Below, one piece after another: positions 53,463 to 62,568 of a stretch of DNA of 63,058 nt; within the stretch, counting starts at the first letter, position 1; every line of letters starts with the position of its first letter. The stretch is taken from the NCBI RefSeq assembly GCF_937926365.1, contig NZ_CALAOH010000211.1, positions 1 to 63,058 on the forward strand. Direction: 5' to 3'. Made by a program: the position numbers and the translations under genes. A model generated the notes under the pieces. It saw only the letters and a program-made list of their open reading frames with translations. It searched no databases and was not told where the DNA came from. Origin of the DNA: an uncultured Azohydromonas sp. (GTDB taxonomy: Bacteria; Pseudomonadota; Gammaproteobacteria; Burkholderiales; Burkholderiaceae_C).

Positions 53463-54844
53463 GGCGCGGAATTGTCGCGGGCGAGCCGCGCGAGCTGCGG
53501 TGCGTCGATCACGGCCTCGATCTGCGTGCCGTGGCCGGGGCGGCTCTGCACGTCCAGCCGGCCGCCGATGGAAGCCAGCCGCTCGCGCATGTTGCGCAGG
53601 CCGATGCCGGCGCCGGGGTCGGCCTGTGCCGCCTCGGTGTCGAAGCCGCGGCCGTCGTCGAGTACGCGCATGGCCACGCCGCCCTCGGCTGGGAACTCCA
53701 GCGTCAGCGCCAGGTGCCGCGCCGCGGCGTGCTTGGCGGCGTTGGTCAGCGCCTCCTGCGCCACGCGGAACAGCACGGTGTTGACCACCTCCGGCAGCGC
53801 GCGCGGCTTGCCTTCCACGCTGGCGCCGGCCTGCATCGCGCCGCTCTCGTGCAGCTCCTGCGCCAGGTGCGCCAGCGCCGCGGGCAGGCCCAGCGTGTCC
53901 AGCAGGGCGGGGCGCAGCCGGTGCGAGATGCGCCGCACCTCGTTGAGGCTGTCGCCCAGGCGCTGTGCCGCCTGCCGCAGCAGCTCGGGGCGGGTGTCGT
54001 GCTGGGCGGACTCCACCAGCAGCTTGATCGACACCAGACGCTGGCTCAGCCCGTCGTGCAGCTCGCGCGCCAGGTGCGCGCGCTCCTCCTCCTGCAGCCG
54101 CACCACCTGGTGCGCCAGCGCGCGCAGCTTGTGCTCGGCCGCGCGCTGCTCGCTGAGGTTCAGGGCCAGTCCGCTGGCGCTGATGAGCAGCAGCGCCACC
54201 AGCGCGATGCCGCCGATCAGCCACAGCGTGCCCGTGACGTTGTCGCGCGCCTCGGCTTCGAGCTGCGCCAGCGTGGCCTGGATGCTGTCCAGGTACAGCC
54301 CCGTGCCGAGCATCCAGTTCCACTGCGGCAGCGCGACCACGTAGCCCAGCTTGGGCGCCATGCGCTCGCTGGAGGGCTGGCGCCACAGGTACTCGACGTA
54401 GCCGCCGCCGGCCTGGGCCTGGGCGATCAGGCGCTGGATGGTGGGGTTGCCCTTGGGGTCGCGCAGCTCCCAGAGGTTCTGGCCCACCAGCTCCGGCTGG
54501 CGCGAGTGCATCAGCACGCGGCCCTGCAGGTCGTAGACGAAGAAGTAGCCGTCGGTGCCGTAGTCCAGCTGCTCGATGAGCGCCAGCGCCTGCGCGGTGG
54601 CGGCCTGGCGTTGCGCGGCGTCCTGGTGGGCGGTGCGTTCGTACAGCGGCCGCACGTTGCTCACCGCCAGGTCCACGTAGTGCCGCAGTTCGTCGCGGCG
54701 CGCCTCCATGTAGGTGCGCTGCACGGCGCTGCGCTCTCGCTCCAGCAGCTCGCGCTGCTGGTGTACCACCGCCCAGGCCACGCCGCACAGCGCGGCGGCC
54801 AGTGGCAGCAGGGCCAGCAGCAGGATCTTCAAACGCAGCTTCAT
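53459..54844 (-). CDS. Cache-domain sensor histidine kinase (HisKA_3)
   Basis: 461 aa. Membrane segments at residues 6-27 and 205-228 flank a periplasmic single Cache domain (TDGYFFVYDLQGRVLMH, LPQWNWMLGTGLYLD), a fold that binds small carboxylates and amino acids. The HisKA_3 box EERAHLARELHDGLSQRLVS has phospho-acceptor H263, followed by the ATPase domain (VAQEALTNAAKHA, LDDGRGFD, GIGLRNMRERL). ATG 54844 begins at the first membrane segment. Ligand unknown; the neighbouring cstA suggests pyruvate or a related nutrient. Confidence 0.92.
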   Translation of the reverse strand: MKLRLKILLLALLPLAAALCGVAWAVVHQQRELLERERSAVQRTYMEARRDELRHYVDLAVSNVRPLYERTAHQDAAQRQAATAQALALIEQLDYGTDGYFFVYDLQGRVLMHSRQPELVGQNLWELRDPKGNPTIQRLIAQAQAGGGYVEYLWRQPSSERMAPKLGYVVALPQWNWMLGTGLYLDSIQATLAQLEAEARDNVTGTLWLIGGIALVALLLISASGLALNLSEQRAAEHKLRALAHQVVRLQEEERAHLARELHDGLSQRLVSIKLLVESAQHDTRPELLRQAAQRLGDSLNEVRRISHRLRPALLDTLGLPAALAHLAQELHESGAMQAGASVEGKPRALPEVVNTVLFRVAQEALTNAAKHAAARHLALTLEFPAEGGVAMRVLDDGRGFDTEAAQADPGAGIGLRNMRERLASIGGRLDVQSRPGHGTQIEAVIDAPQLARLARDNSAP

Positions 54845-54887
54845 CGGGACGGGAATGTAGTCCCGGCGCGGGAAAGGCACGCCAACG

Positions 54888-54912
54888 AAAAAGGGCTGCT
54901 TTCGCAGCCCTT
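54888..54912 (-). terminator. Rho-independent terminator of phoH
   Basis: On the minus strand AAGGGCTGC/GCAGCCCTT with a GAAA loop is followed by five T. It lies 21 bp after the phoH stop and before the kinase gene. Confidence 0.88.
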
Positions 54913-54932
54913 CGGGTCGAATGCGGCAGCCC

Positions 54933-56600
54933 CTACAGCACTTCGGAGGCGAAGTCCGCCAGGCGCGAGCGCTCGCCGCGCGCGAGCATGACGTGGCCCG
55001 AGTGGGGCCAGCCCTTGAAGCGGTCCACGGCGTAGGTCAGGCCGGAGCTGCCCTCGGTGAGGTAGGGCGTGTCGATCTGCGCCAGGTTGCCCAGGCAGAC
55101 GATCTTGGTGCCCGGGCCCGCGCGCGTGATCAGCGTCTTCATCTGCTTGGGCGTGAGGTTCTGGGCCTCATCGATGATCACGTACTTGTTGAGGAAAGTG
55201 CGCCCGCGCATGAAGTTCAGGCTCTTGATGCGGATCTTGCTGCGCACGAGCTCGTTGGTGGCGGCACGGCCCCACTCGCCGGCGCTGGAGTCGCTGCGCG
55301 CGAGCACCTCCAGGTTGTCGTCGAGCGCGCCCATCCACGGCCCCATCTTTTCCTCCTCGGTGCCGGGCAGGAAGCCGATGTCTTCGCCCACGGGCACGGT
55401 CACGCGCGTGACGATGATCTCGCTGTAGCGCCGGTCATCGAGCACCTGTGACAGGCCCGCGGCCAGCGTCATCAGCGTCTTGCCGGTGCCCGCCGTGCCA
55501 GTGAGGGTGAGGAAGTCGCACTCCGGGTCCATGAGCAGGTTCAGCGCGAAGTTCTGCTCGCGGTTGCGCGCCGTGACGCCCCAGACGGCGTTCTTCTGGT
55601 GGGTGTACTCCTTGAGCGTCTTGAGCACCGCGCTCTTGCCGGTGATCTCGGTCACTCGCGCGTACAGCGGTGCAGCGCCGGGCGTCTCCAGATACACGAA
55701 CTGGTTCACCAGCAGCGCCGGCACCAGCGGGCCGCTGATGCGGTAGTACGTGTGGCCGCCTTGCTGCCAGCTCTCCATGGTCTTGCCGTGGCGCTCCCAG
55801 AAGTCCGCCGGCAGCGGCAGCACGCCGGTGTAGAGCAGATCGACGTCGTCGAGCGTCTTGTCGTTGAAGTAGTCCTCGGCCTGCAGGCCCAGCGCGCGGG
55901 CCTTGATGCGCATGTTGATGTCCTTGGACACCAGCACGACCTCGCGCTGCGGCTGTTGTTCCCGCAACGACTGCACCACGCCCAGGATCTGGTTGTCGGC
56001 CTTGCCCTGGGGCAGGCCCTGGGGCAGCCGGGTTTCCAGCAGCTGGGTCTGGAAGAAGAGCTTGCCCAGCGCTTCCTTGTGGCCGGTCTTGGCCAGCGGG
56101 ATGCCGGCCGCCGGGTCGAGCTTGGAGGCGTCGGGGCCGCCAGCCAGGGCGTCGAGGTCGCGGCTGACTTGGCGCACGTTGCGCGAGACCTCGCTCATGC
56201 CCTTCTTGTGGCCGTCGAGCTCCTCGAGCGTGATCATCGGCAGGTAGATGTCATGCTCGTCGAAGCGGAACAGGCTCATCGGGTCGTGCATGAGCACGTT
56301 GGTGTCGAGCACGAAGAGCTTGGCCGGGCCAGTGCTGCGCGGCTTGCGCGGGCGTGGCGTGGCCTGGATGTTGGGCGATGCGGGCTGCGCGCTGGGCGCG
56401 GCCGCCACGGGCGCGGAGACCTCAAGAGGCGGAGCCGCGGCCTCGGCGGCATCGTTGCGCAGGTCCAGCAACGCCGGCTCGGCTTCCGCGGCAGCGGCCC
56501 GTTTCAAGCCGCGTTTGCCGCCCTTGGGAGCGGCTTGCGACTCGAAGTCGGCGGGCGTGAGCTGAGCGGCTTTGCGGGCGGGCGGCTTGGGAAGGGGCAT
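54933..56600 (-). CDS. PIN-PhoH family ATPase
   Basis: 555 aa. A ~90-residue Ala/Pro/Lys-rich N-terminus, a PIN nuclease domain (KLFVLDTNVLMHDPMS, LEELDGHKKG, VVLVSKDINMRIKARALG) and a C-terminal PhoH ATPase with Walker A GTAGTGKT and Walker B KYVIIDEAQNLTPKQM. This PIN-PhoH (PhoH2) architecture has been linked to RNA helicase and ribonuclease activity. No Pho box is seen upstream; instead the leader contains a long hairpin. Transcribed alone. Confidence 0.92.
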   Translation of the reverse strand: MPLPKPPARKAAQLTPADFESQAAPKGGKRGLKRAAAAEAEPALLDLRNDAAEAAAPPLEVSAPVAAAPSAQPASPNIQATPRPRKPRSTGPAKLFVLDTNVLMHDPMSLFRFDEHDIYLPMITLEELDGHKKGMSEVSRNVRQVSRDLDALAGGPDASKLDPAAGIPLAKTGHKEALGKLFFQTQLLETRLPQGLPQGKADNQILGVVQSLREQQPQREVVLVSKDINMRIKARALGLQAEDYFNDKTLDDVDLLYTGVLPLPADFWERHGKTMESWQQGGHTYYRISGPLVPALLVNQFVYLETPGAAPLYARVTEITGKSAVLKTLKEYTHQKNAVWGVTARNREQNFALNLLMDPECDFLTLTGTAGTGKTLMTLAAGLSQVLDDRRYSEIIVTRVTVPVGEDIGFLPGTEEEKMGPWMGALDDNLEVLARSDSSAGEWGRAATNELVRSKIRIKSLNFMRGRTFLNKYVIIDEAQNLTPKQMKTLITRAGPGTKIVCLGNLAQIDTPYLTEGSSGLTYAVDRFKGWPHSGHVMLARGERSRLADFASEVL

Positions 56601-56640
56601 GAAGGTCCTCTGGAAGATGCGTTTACGGAGGCCGAAAACG

Positions 56641-56678
56641 CCGAAGCCGCACGGTCCGGTAGGACGGTGCGGCTTCGG
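56641..56678 (-). promoter_or_regulatory. Long hairpin in the phoH 5' leader
   Basis: CCGAAGCCGCAC and GTGCGGCTTCGG pair over 12 bp, then after one mismatch GTCC/GGAC with a four-base loop, a 38-nt hairpin ending 41 bp before the phoH start on the minus strand. A weak CGTTTTC follows, so it is either an attenuator-like structure or a structured leader. The rest of the 332-bp gap (56601-56932) holds only the peroxiredoxin terminator and a small palindrome (GGCGTC/GACGCC near 56765). Confidence 0.55.
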
Positions 56679-56844
56679 CTCGATGCGCGCTGATGGCTCA
56701 GGGGCATGCAGCCATCATAACCCCCCAAAACATGGGGATTACTGCTACTGCAACCACTGGGCGTCGGCGCCATGACGCCTTTCTAGCAGCTCCCATGCCT
56801 ATGCGTGAGAGGGAAGTCTGGGCGCTGGGGTTGTCATGCGGGCG

Positions 56845-56870
56845 TAAAAAAGCCGGCTCCTGGAGCCGGC
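56845..56870 (-). terminator. Rho-independent terminator of the peroxiredoxin gene
   Basis: AGCCGGCTCC/GGAGCCGGCT perfect 10-bp repeat followed on the minus strand by six T, 63 bp after the gene's stop. Confidence 0.9.
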
Positions 56871-56932
56871 TGGATGCATCGGCGCGTGGCGCCGGTGCAT
56901 CAAGATGGTGCGCTGAGGTGCGGGACCGGGGC

Positions 56933-57409
56933 TCAGGCCGTGGTCTTGAGTGCCTTGACAGCCTTGAGCACTTCATCTACGTGGCCGGCGACCTTGATGC
57001 CACGCCACTCCGCACGCAGCACGCCGCTCTGGTCGATGAGGAAGGTGCTGCGCTCGATGCCCTTGACCTTCTTGCCGTACATGATCTTGTTCTTGACCAC
57101 GCCGAACATGTGGCAGAGCTTTTCTTCCGTGTCGGCGATGAGGTCGAAGGGCAGCTCCAGCGTTTGGCGGAACTTGTCGTGCGAAGCCATGTTGTCGCGC
57201 GACACACCGAACACGACTGCGCCGGACTTCACGAATTCCTTGTGTTGATCGCGGAACTGCAGTGCCTCGGTGGTACAACCCGGGGTATTGTCCTTGGGGT
57301 AGAAATACAAGACCACGATCTGCCCCGCGTAGGCGGCTGGGGTGAATTTGATGCCGCTGGTAGCGAGCGCTTCGAATTCAGGCAGGGGCTTGTTCAGGGC
57401 AGGCGTCAT
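56933..57409 (-). CDS. bcp: Thiol peroxidase, PrxQ/BCP family
   Basis: 158 aa peroxiredoxin that reduces hydroperoxides with thioredoxin. The peroxidatic cysteine is C45 in YPKDNTPGCTTEALQFRD. The second, resolving cysteine, normally five residues later in CTTEACDFRD, is a leucine (L50), so this is a 1-Cys-like form or resolves through the only other cysteine, in KLCHMF. ATG 57409; own terminator. A TATAAT box lies upstream. Confidence 0.92.
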   Translation of the reverse strand: MTPALNKPLPEFEALATSGIKFTPAAYAGQIVVLYFYPKDNTPGCTTEALQFRDQHKEFVKSGAVVFGVSRDNMASHDKFRQTLELPFDLIADTEEKLCHMFGVVKNKIMYGKKVKGIERSTFLIDQSGVLRAEWRGIKVAGHVDEVLKAVKALKTTA

Positions 57410-57463
57410 GGAGGAGTGTTTCTCTTCTCGCTATGGGGCCGGGCAGCGCCGGAGCAACTATTT

Positions 57464-57469
57464 ATTATA
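57464..57469 (-). promoter_or_regulatory. Candidate -10 box of the peroxiredoxin gene
   Basis: TATAAT on the minus strand, 55 bp before the bcp start, within an AT-rich patch flanked by GGAGC/GCTCC (57451-57474). No good -35 is seen; the small palindrome could be an operator. Confidence 0.45.
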
Positions 57470-57614
57470 GCTCCGCGCAAGTTACAGGCGCCGCTGCGGG
57501 GAAATGGCCCCGGGCGAATCCCCCCACTTTCTTGGCGCATGCCGTGAGCGGCCGCAGGCGAGAGTTCGCTGCCGCTGTCCTGGCAGCTGTGTGCGCCGCG
57601 CCGGATTTCAAGCC

Positions 57615-57992
57615 TCAGCTGCGCTCCAGCAGCAGCGCCGCGGCAACGATGCGCCCCTCGCTGGCGAGCACGTTGTAGGTGCGGCAGGCGGCCGGCGTGT
57701 CCATGGTCTCCACGCCGATGCCGGCCTGGATCAGCGGACGCAGCAGCGCCGGCCGCACGAAGCGCAGCCGTGCGCCGGAACCGAAAATCACCAGCTCCGG
57801 ACGCAGCTGCAGCAGCTGCGCGAAGTGCTCCTCGGCCAGCTGCTCAAAGCGCTCCACGGGCCAGGGCTGCACGTCGCCGCGCACGGGGACGAGCACGCTG
57901 TGCCCCCATTCGGTGGTGTTGACCCACAAGCGCTGGGGCTCGTGGCGCGAAATGGCATTGACGCCTTCGAGTCGATCGGGCTGGAACTTCAC
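57615..57992 (-). CDS. Mth938-like domain protein
   Basis: 125 aa single-domain protein of the Mth938/NDUFAF3-like family (DUF498). LIQAGIGVETMDTPAACRTY and LVIFGSGARLRFVRP are conserved family segments. The human relative NDUFAF3 helps complex I assembly; the bacterial role is not established. GTG start at 57992, 59 bp from the divergent alaA. Confidence 0.85.
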   Translation of the reverse strand: MKFQPDRLEGVNAISRHEPQRLWVNTTEWGHSVLVPVRGDVQPWPVERFEQLAEEHFAQLLQLRPELVIFGSGARLRFVRPALLRPLIQAGIGVETMDTPAACRTYNVLASEGRIVAAALLLERS

Positions 57993-58051
57993 GTGGATAA
58001 TTCTAGTTTTCGCGCGCCGCGTGGCGCTGCGCCTTTCGCCGGAGACCCTTC

Positions 58052-59278
58052 TTGAAGCCGATTTCCAAGTCCAGCAAGCTTGCCGACGTCTGTTACGACA
58101 TCCGTGGTCCGGTGCTGGAAAAGGCCCGCCAGATGGAGGAAGAGGGCCAGAAGATCATCAAGCTCAACATCGGCAACCTGGCCGTATTCGGCTTCGACCC
58201 GCCCGACGAGATCGTGCAGGACATGATCCGCAACCTGCCCGCCACGGCCGGCTACACCGACAGCAAGGGCCTGTTCGCGCCGCGCAAGGCGGTGGTGCAC
58301 TACACGCAGGAGAAGAACATCGCTGGCGTGACGGTGGACGACGTCTACCTGGGCAACGGTGCCTCCGAGCTGATCGTGATGGCGCTCAACGCGCTGCTGG
58401 ACACGGGTGACGAGATCCTGGTGCCCGCGCCCGACTATCCGCTGTGGACCGCGGCCGTGTCGCTCTCCGGCGGGCGCCCGGTGCACTACATCTGCGACGA
58501 GCAGGCTGGCTGGACGCCCGATCTTGACGACATCCGCAAGAAGATCACGCCCAACACGCGCGGCATCGTCGTCATCAACCCCAACAACCCCACCGGCGCG
58601 CTGTACCCGCCGGAGCTGCTGCGCGAGATCGTTGAGCTCGCGCGCCAACACCAGCTGATCATCTTTGCCGACGAGATCTACGACAAGACGCTCTACGACG
58701 GCGCAACGCACACCTCCATCGCCTCGCTGGCCGATGACGTGCTGTGCGTGACCTTCAACGGCCTGTCCAAGAACTACCGCTCCTGCGGCTACCGTGCCGG
58801 CTGGATGGTGGTCTCGGGCCCCAAGAAGCACGCCCGGGACTACATCGAAGGCTTGAACATGCTGGCCTCGATGCGGCTGTGCGCCAACACACCGGGCCAG
58901 CTCGCGATCCAGACGGCGCTGGGTGGTTACCAAAGCATCAAGGACCTGGTGTGCCCCGGCGGGCGTCTGGCGCGCCAGCGCGACCTCGCCACCGACCTGC
59001 TCAACCAGATCCCGGGCGTGAGCGTGGTCAGGCCCAAGGCGGCGCTCTACATGTTCCCGCGCCTGGACCCCAAGCTGTATCCCATCGCCGACGACCAGCA
59101 GTTCGCGTATGAGCTGCTGGCCGAGGAGAAGGTGCTCATCGTGCAGGGCACCGGCTTCAACTGGCCGCAGCCGGACCATTTCCGGCTCGTGTTCCTGCCC
59201 AACTCGGACGACCTTGCCGATGCCATCGGGCGCATCGCGCGCTTCCTCGACAACTACCGCAAACGTCACTCGTTCTGA
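58052..59278 (+). CDS. alaA: Glutamate-pyruvate aminotransferase AlaA type
   Basis: 408 aa fold-type I PLP aminotransferase making alanine from pyruvate and glutamate. SSKLADVCYDIRGPVLEKA at the N-terminus is typical of AlaA. PLP contacts: GNGASELIVMAL, APDYPLWTA, NPNNPTGALY and the lysine in FNGLSKNYRSCGYRAGW. TTG start at 58052 with GGAGA 6 nt upstream; no alternative ATG fits. It lies 11 bp upstream of hom, an amino-acid operon with thrC. Confidence 0.92.
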   Translation: MKPISKSSKLADVCYDIRGPVLEKARQMEEEGQKIIKLNIGNLAVFGFDPPDEIVQDMIRNLPATAGYTDSKGLFAPRKAVVHYTQEKNIAGVTVDDVYLGNGASELIVMALNALLDTGDEILVPAPDYPLWTAAVSLSGGRPVHYICDEQAGWTPDLDDIRKKITPNTRGIVVINPNNPTGALYPPELLREIVELARQHQLIIFADEIYDKTLYDGATHTSIASLADDVLCVTFNGLSKNYRSCGYRAGWMVVSGPKKHARDYIEGLNMLASMRLCANTPGQLAIQTALGGYQSIKDLVCPGGRLARQRDLATDLLNQIPGVSVVRPKAALYMFPRLDPKLYPIADDQQFAYELLAEEKVLIVQGTGFNWPQPDHFRLVFLPNSDDLADAIGRIARFLDNYRKRHSF

Positions 59279-59289
59279 CTGAAACCGCT

Positions 59290-60600
59290 ATGAAACCCAT
59301 CCAGGTCGGCCTGCTCGGCATCGGCACCGTCGGCGGCGGCACGTTCAACGTGCTCACGCGCAACCAGGAAGAGATCCGCCGCCGCGCGGGTCGCGGCATC
59401 GAGATCGCCATGGTGGCGGACCTCGACACCGAGCGCGCCCGCAGCCTCGTCGGCGATCGCGCCAAGGTCGTGGCCGACGCGCGCGAGGTCATCGCCAATC
59501 CCGAGATCGACATCGTGGTCGAGCTCATCGGCGGCTACGGCGTGGCCAAGGCGCTGGTGATGGAGGCCATCGCCGCGGGCAAGCACGTGGTCACGGCCAA
59601 CAAGGCGTTGCTGGCGGTGCACGGCACCGAGATCTTCGAAGCCGCCCGCGCCCGCGGCGTGATGGTGGCCTTCGAGGCGGCGGTGGCCGGCGGCATCCCG
59701 ATCATCAAGGCGCTGCGCGAGGGCCTCACCGCCAACCGCATCGAGTGGATCGCCGGGATCATCAACGGCACCACGAACTTCATCCTCTCGGAGATGCGCT
59801 CCAAGGGCCTGGACTTCGACGTGGTGCTCAAGGAAGCGCAGCGCCTGGGCTACGCGGAAGCCGACCCCACCTTCGACATCGAGGGCGTGGACGCCGCGCA
59901 CAAGGCCACCATCATGGCCGCCATCGCGTTCGGCGTGCCGGTGCAGTTCGACAAGGCGCACGTGGAAGGCATCACCAAGCTGCAGGCCACGGACATCCGC
60001 TACGCCGAGCAGCTGGGCTACCGCATCAAGCTGTTGGGCATCGCGCGGCGCCAGGACAGCGGCATCGAGTTGCGCGTGCACCCGACGCTGGTCCCGGCCA
60101 AGCGACTGATCGCCAACGTCGAAGGCGCCATGAACGCCGTGGTGGTGCAGGGTGATGCCGTGGGCACCACGCTGTACTACGGCAAGGGCGCGGGCGCCGA
60201 GCCCACGGCCAGCGCCGTGATCGCCGACCTGGTGGACGTGACGCGGCTGCACACCGCCGACCCGGGCAACCGCGTGCCGCACCTGGCCTTCCAGCCCGAG
60301 GCGCTGTCGGACATGCCGATCCTGCCCATCGAGCAGGTGCGCACCGCGTTCTACCTGCGGCTGCAGGTGGCCGACGAGGCCGGCGTGCTCTCGCGCATCA
60401 CGGGCATCCTGGCCGAGCACGGCATCAGCATCGACGCGCTGCTGCAGCGCGAGTCGGCCGAGGGCGAGAAGAACACCGACGTGATCATCCTCACCCATGA
60501 CACCATCGAGGGCTCGATGCGCAAGGCCATCGAGCAGATGCAGGCGCTGCCCACCGTGCTGGCGCCGATCGTGAGCCTGCGCAAGGAAGAGCTGGCCTGA
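59290..60600 (+). CDS. hom: Homoserine dehydrogenase
   Basis: 436 aa. Reduces aspartate semialdehyde to homoserine. The NAD(P) loop is GLLGIGTVGGGTF, the catalytic core contains VTANKALLAVHG and AGIINGTTNFILSEM, and a C-terminal ACT domain (VADEAGVLSRITGILAEHGI, residues ~355-430) implies feedback by threonine. It starts 11 bp after alaA and ends 2 bp before thrC, so the three genes are one unit. Confidence 0.96.
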   Translation: MKPIQVGLLGIGTVGGGTFNVLTRNQEEIRRRAGRGIEIAMVADLDTERARSLVGDRAKVVADAREVIANPEIDIVVELIGGYGVAKALVMEAIAAGKHVVTANKALLAVHGTEIFEAARARGVMVAFEAAVAGGIPIIKALREGLTANRIEWIAGIINGTTNFILSEMRSKGLDFDVVLKEAQRLGYAEADPTFDIEGVDAAHKATIMAAIAFGVPVQFDKAHVEGITKLQATDIRYAEQLGYRIKLLGIARRQDSGIELRVHPTLVPAKRLIANVEGAMNAVVVQGDAVGTTLYYGKGAGAEPTASAVIADLVDVTRLHTADPGNRVPHLAFQPEALSDMPILPIEQVRTAFYLRLQVADEAGVLSRITGILAEHGISIDALLQRESAEGEKNTDVIILTHDTIEGSMRKAIEQMQALPTVLAPIVSLRKEELA

Positions 60601-60602
60601 AC

Positions 60603-62018
60603 ATGAAGTACCTCAGCACCCGCGGCGACGCCACGCCGCGCGGCTTCTCCGAGATCCTGCTCGAAGGCCTGGCGCCGGACGGCGGGCTGTACCTGCCCAC
60701 GCACTATCCGAAGGTTGACGACGCCACGCTTACCCGCTGGCGCGGCCTGGCCTACGCGGACCTCGCCTTCGAGGTCCTGTCGCTCTACATCGACGACATC
60801 CCGGCCGAGGACCTGCGCACGCTCGCGCGCAAGACCTACACGGCCGAGGTTTTCGGTACGCCCGAGATCGTGCCGTTGAAGCCGCTGGAACCGGGCCTGG
60901 CGCTGGAGGCGCTGTCCAACGGGCCCACGCTGGCCTTCAAGGACATGGCCATGCAGCTCCTCGGGAACCTGTTCGAGTACGAGCTGGCGCGCCGCGGCCA
61001 GGAACTCAACATCCTGGGCGCCACCTCCGGCGACACCGGCAGCGCCGCCGAGCACGCCATGCGCGGCAAGAAGGGCGTGCGCGTGTTCATGCTCAGCCCG
61101 CACGGGCGCATGAGCCCGTTCCAGCAGGCGCAGATGTTCAGCCTGCAGGACGAGAACATCCACAACATCGCCATCGAGGGCGTGTTCGACGACTGCCAGG
61201 ACATCGTCAAGGCCGTCAGCAACGACCTGGAGTTCAAGCGCCACTGGCGCATCGGCACCGTCAACTCCATCAACTGGGCGCGGCTGCTGGCGCAGGTGGT
61301 GTACTACTTCGCCGGCTACTTCCAGGCCACGAAGTCCAACGCCGAGCGCGTGAGCTTCACGGTGCCCTCGGGCAACTTCGGCAACATCTGCGCCGGCCAC
61401 GTCGCGCGCATGATGGGCCTGCCCATCGAGCAACTCGTCTGCGCCACCAACGAGAACGACGTGCTCGACGAGTTCTTCCGCACCGGCACCTACCGCGTGC
61501 GCAAGGGCGCCGAGACGCACGAGACGTCCAGCCCCTCGATGGACATCTCCAAGGCCAGCAACTTCGAGCGCTTCATCTTCGACCTGCTGGGCCGCGACGC
61601 CGCGCGCACGCGCCAGCTGTTCAAGGACGAGGTGGACGCCAAGGGCTCCTTCACGCTGACGGACGAGGAGTTCCGCCGCGTGGCCGAGTTCGGCTTCGTC
61701 TCCGGCCGCAGCACGCATGCCGACCGCGTCGCCACCATCCGCGACACGTACCAGCGCTGCGGCGTGATGATCGACACGCACACCGCTGACGGCGTCAAGG
61801 TCGCGCGCGAGCGGCTGCAGCCGGGCGTGCCGATGATCGTGCTGGAGACGGCGCTGCCCGTGAAATTCGCCGCCACCATCGTCGAGGCCCTGGGCCGCGA
61901 GCCGGAGCGCCCCGCGGCGCACGTGGGCATTGAGGACCTGCCCAAGCGCTTCACCGTGCTGCCGGCCGATGCCGACAAGGTCAAGGCGTTGATCGAGCTC
62001 GAGTGCGCGGTCGATTGA
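60603..62018 (+). CDS. thrC: Threonine synthase
   Basis: 471 aa PLP enzyme converting O-phosphohomoserine to threonine. MKYLSTRGDATPRGFSEILL is the standard N-terminus, the PLP lysine is in GPTLAFKDMAMQLLG, and GATSGDTGSAAEHAM and PSGNFGNICAG bind substrate and cofactor phosphate. Length is that of the long proteobacterial form. The thrB kinase is not adjacent. Confidence 0.96.
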   Translation: MKYLSTRGDATPRGFSEILLEGLAPDGGLYLPTHYPKVDDATLTRWRGLAYADLAFEVLSLYIDDIPAEDLRTLARKTYTAEVFGTPEIVPLKPLEPGLALEALSNGPTLAFKDMAMQLLGNLFEYELARRGQELNILGATSGDTGSAAEHAMRGKKGVRVFMLSPHGRMSPFQQAQMFSLQDENIHNIAIEGVFDDCQDIVKAVSNDLEFKRHWRIGTVNSINWARLLAQVVYYFAGYFQATKSNAERVSFTVPSGNFGNICAGHVARMMGLPIEQLVCATNENDVLDEFFRTGTYRVRKGAETHETSSPSMDISKASNFERFIFDLLGRDAARTRQLFKDEVDAKGSFTLTDEEFRRVAEFGFVSGRSTHADRVATIRDTYQRCGVMIDTHTADGVKVARERLQPGVPMIVLETALPVKFAATIVEALGREPERPAAHVGIEDLPKRFTVLPADADKVKALIELECAVD

Positions 62019-62034
62019 CCCGGCCGCCGCGCGC

Positions 62035-62568
62035 ATGAAGGTCGTGGGTTTCTGCGGCCCCTCCGGCGTGGGCAAGACCACGCTGCTGGAGGGCGTTATC
62101 GCCGCGCTGCGCGCGCATGGGCAAGCCGTGTCGGTGATCAAGCACACTCATAAGCGCTTCGACATTGACCAGCCTGGCAAGGACAGCTGGCGCCATCGCC
62201 AGGCCGGCGCCGGCGAGGTGCTGCTGGCCTCCAGCCAGCGCCTGGCGCTGCTGCGCGAGCTGCCGCAGCCGCGCGAGCCGGACGTGCACGCGCTCATCGG
62301 CGAGCTGCAACCGGTGGACTGGGTGCTGGTCGAAGGTTTCAAACATGCCGCGCTGCCCAAGGTCGAGGTCTGGCGCGCCGCCTTGGGCCAGCCGGTGCTG
62401 TACCCGGACGATCCGGGCGTGATCGCCGTCGCCACGGACGACCCGGCAGCGTTGCCGGTGCCGCCCGGCGCGCTGCCGGTGCTGGCGCTCAACAGTCCCG
62501 GCGCGGTGGCGGACCGCTTGCTCGCCTGGGGCGAGCGCTTCAACTACACAGGAGACACGCATGGCTGA
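62035..62568 (+). CDS. mobB: Molybdopterin-guanine dinucleotide biosynthesis protein MobB
   Basis: 177 aa GTP-binding accessory of MobA. The P-loop is GPSGVGKTTLL at residues 7-17, followed by VIKHTHKRFDIDQPGKDSWR and the EGFKHAALPKVEVWRA motif. It begins 16 bp after thrC, which is an arrangement seen in Burkholderiales, and overlaps the following moeA by 8 bp. Confidence 0.94.
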   Translation: MKVVGFCGPSGVGKTTLLEGVIAALRAHGQAVSVIKHTHKRFDIDQPGKDSWRHRQAGAGEVLLASSQRLALLRELPQPREPDVHALIGELQPVDWVLVEGFKHAALPKVEVWRAALGQPVLYPDDPGVIAVATDDPAALPVPPGALPVLALNSPGAVADRLLAWGERFNYTGDTHG

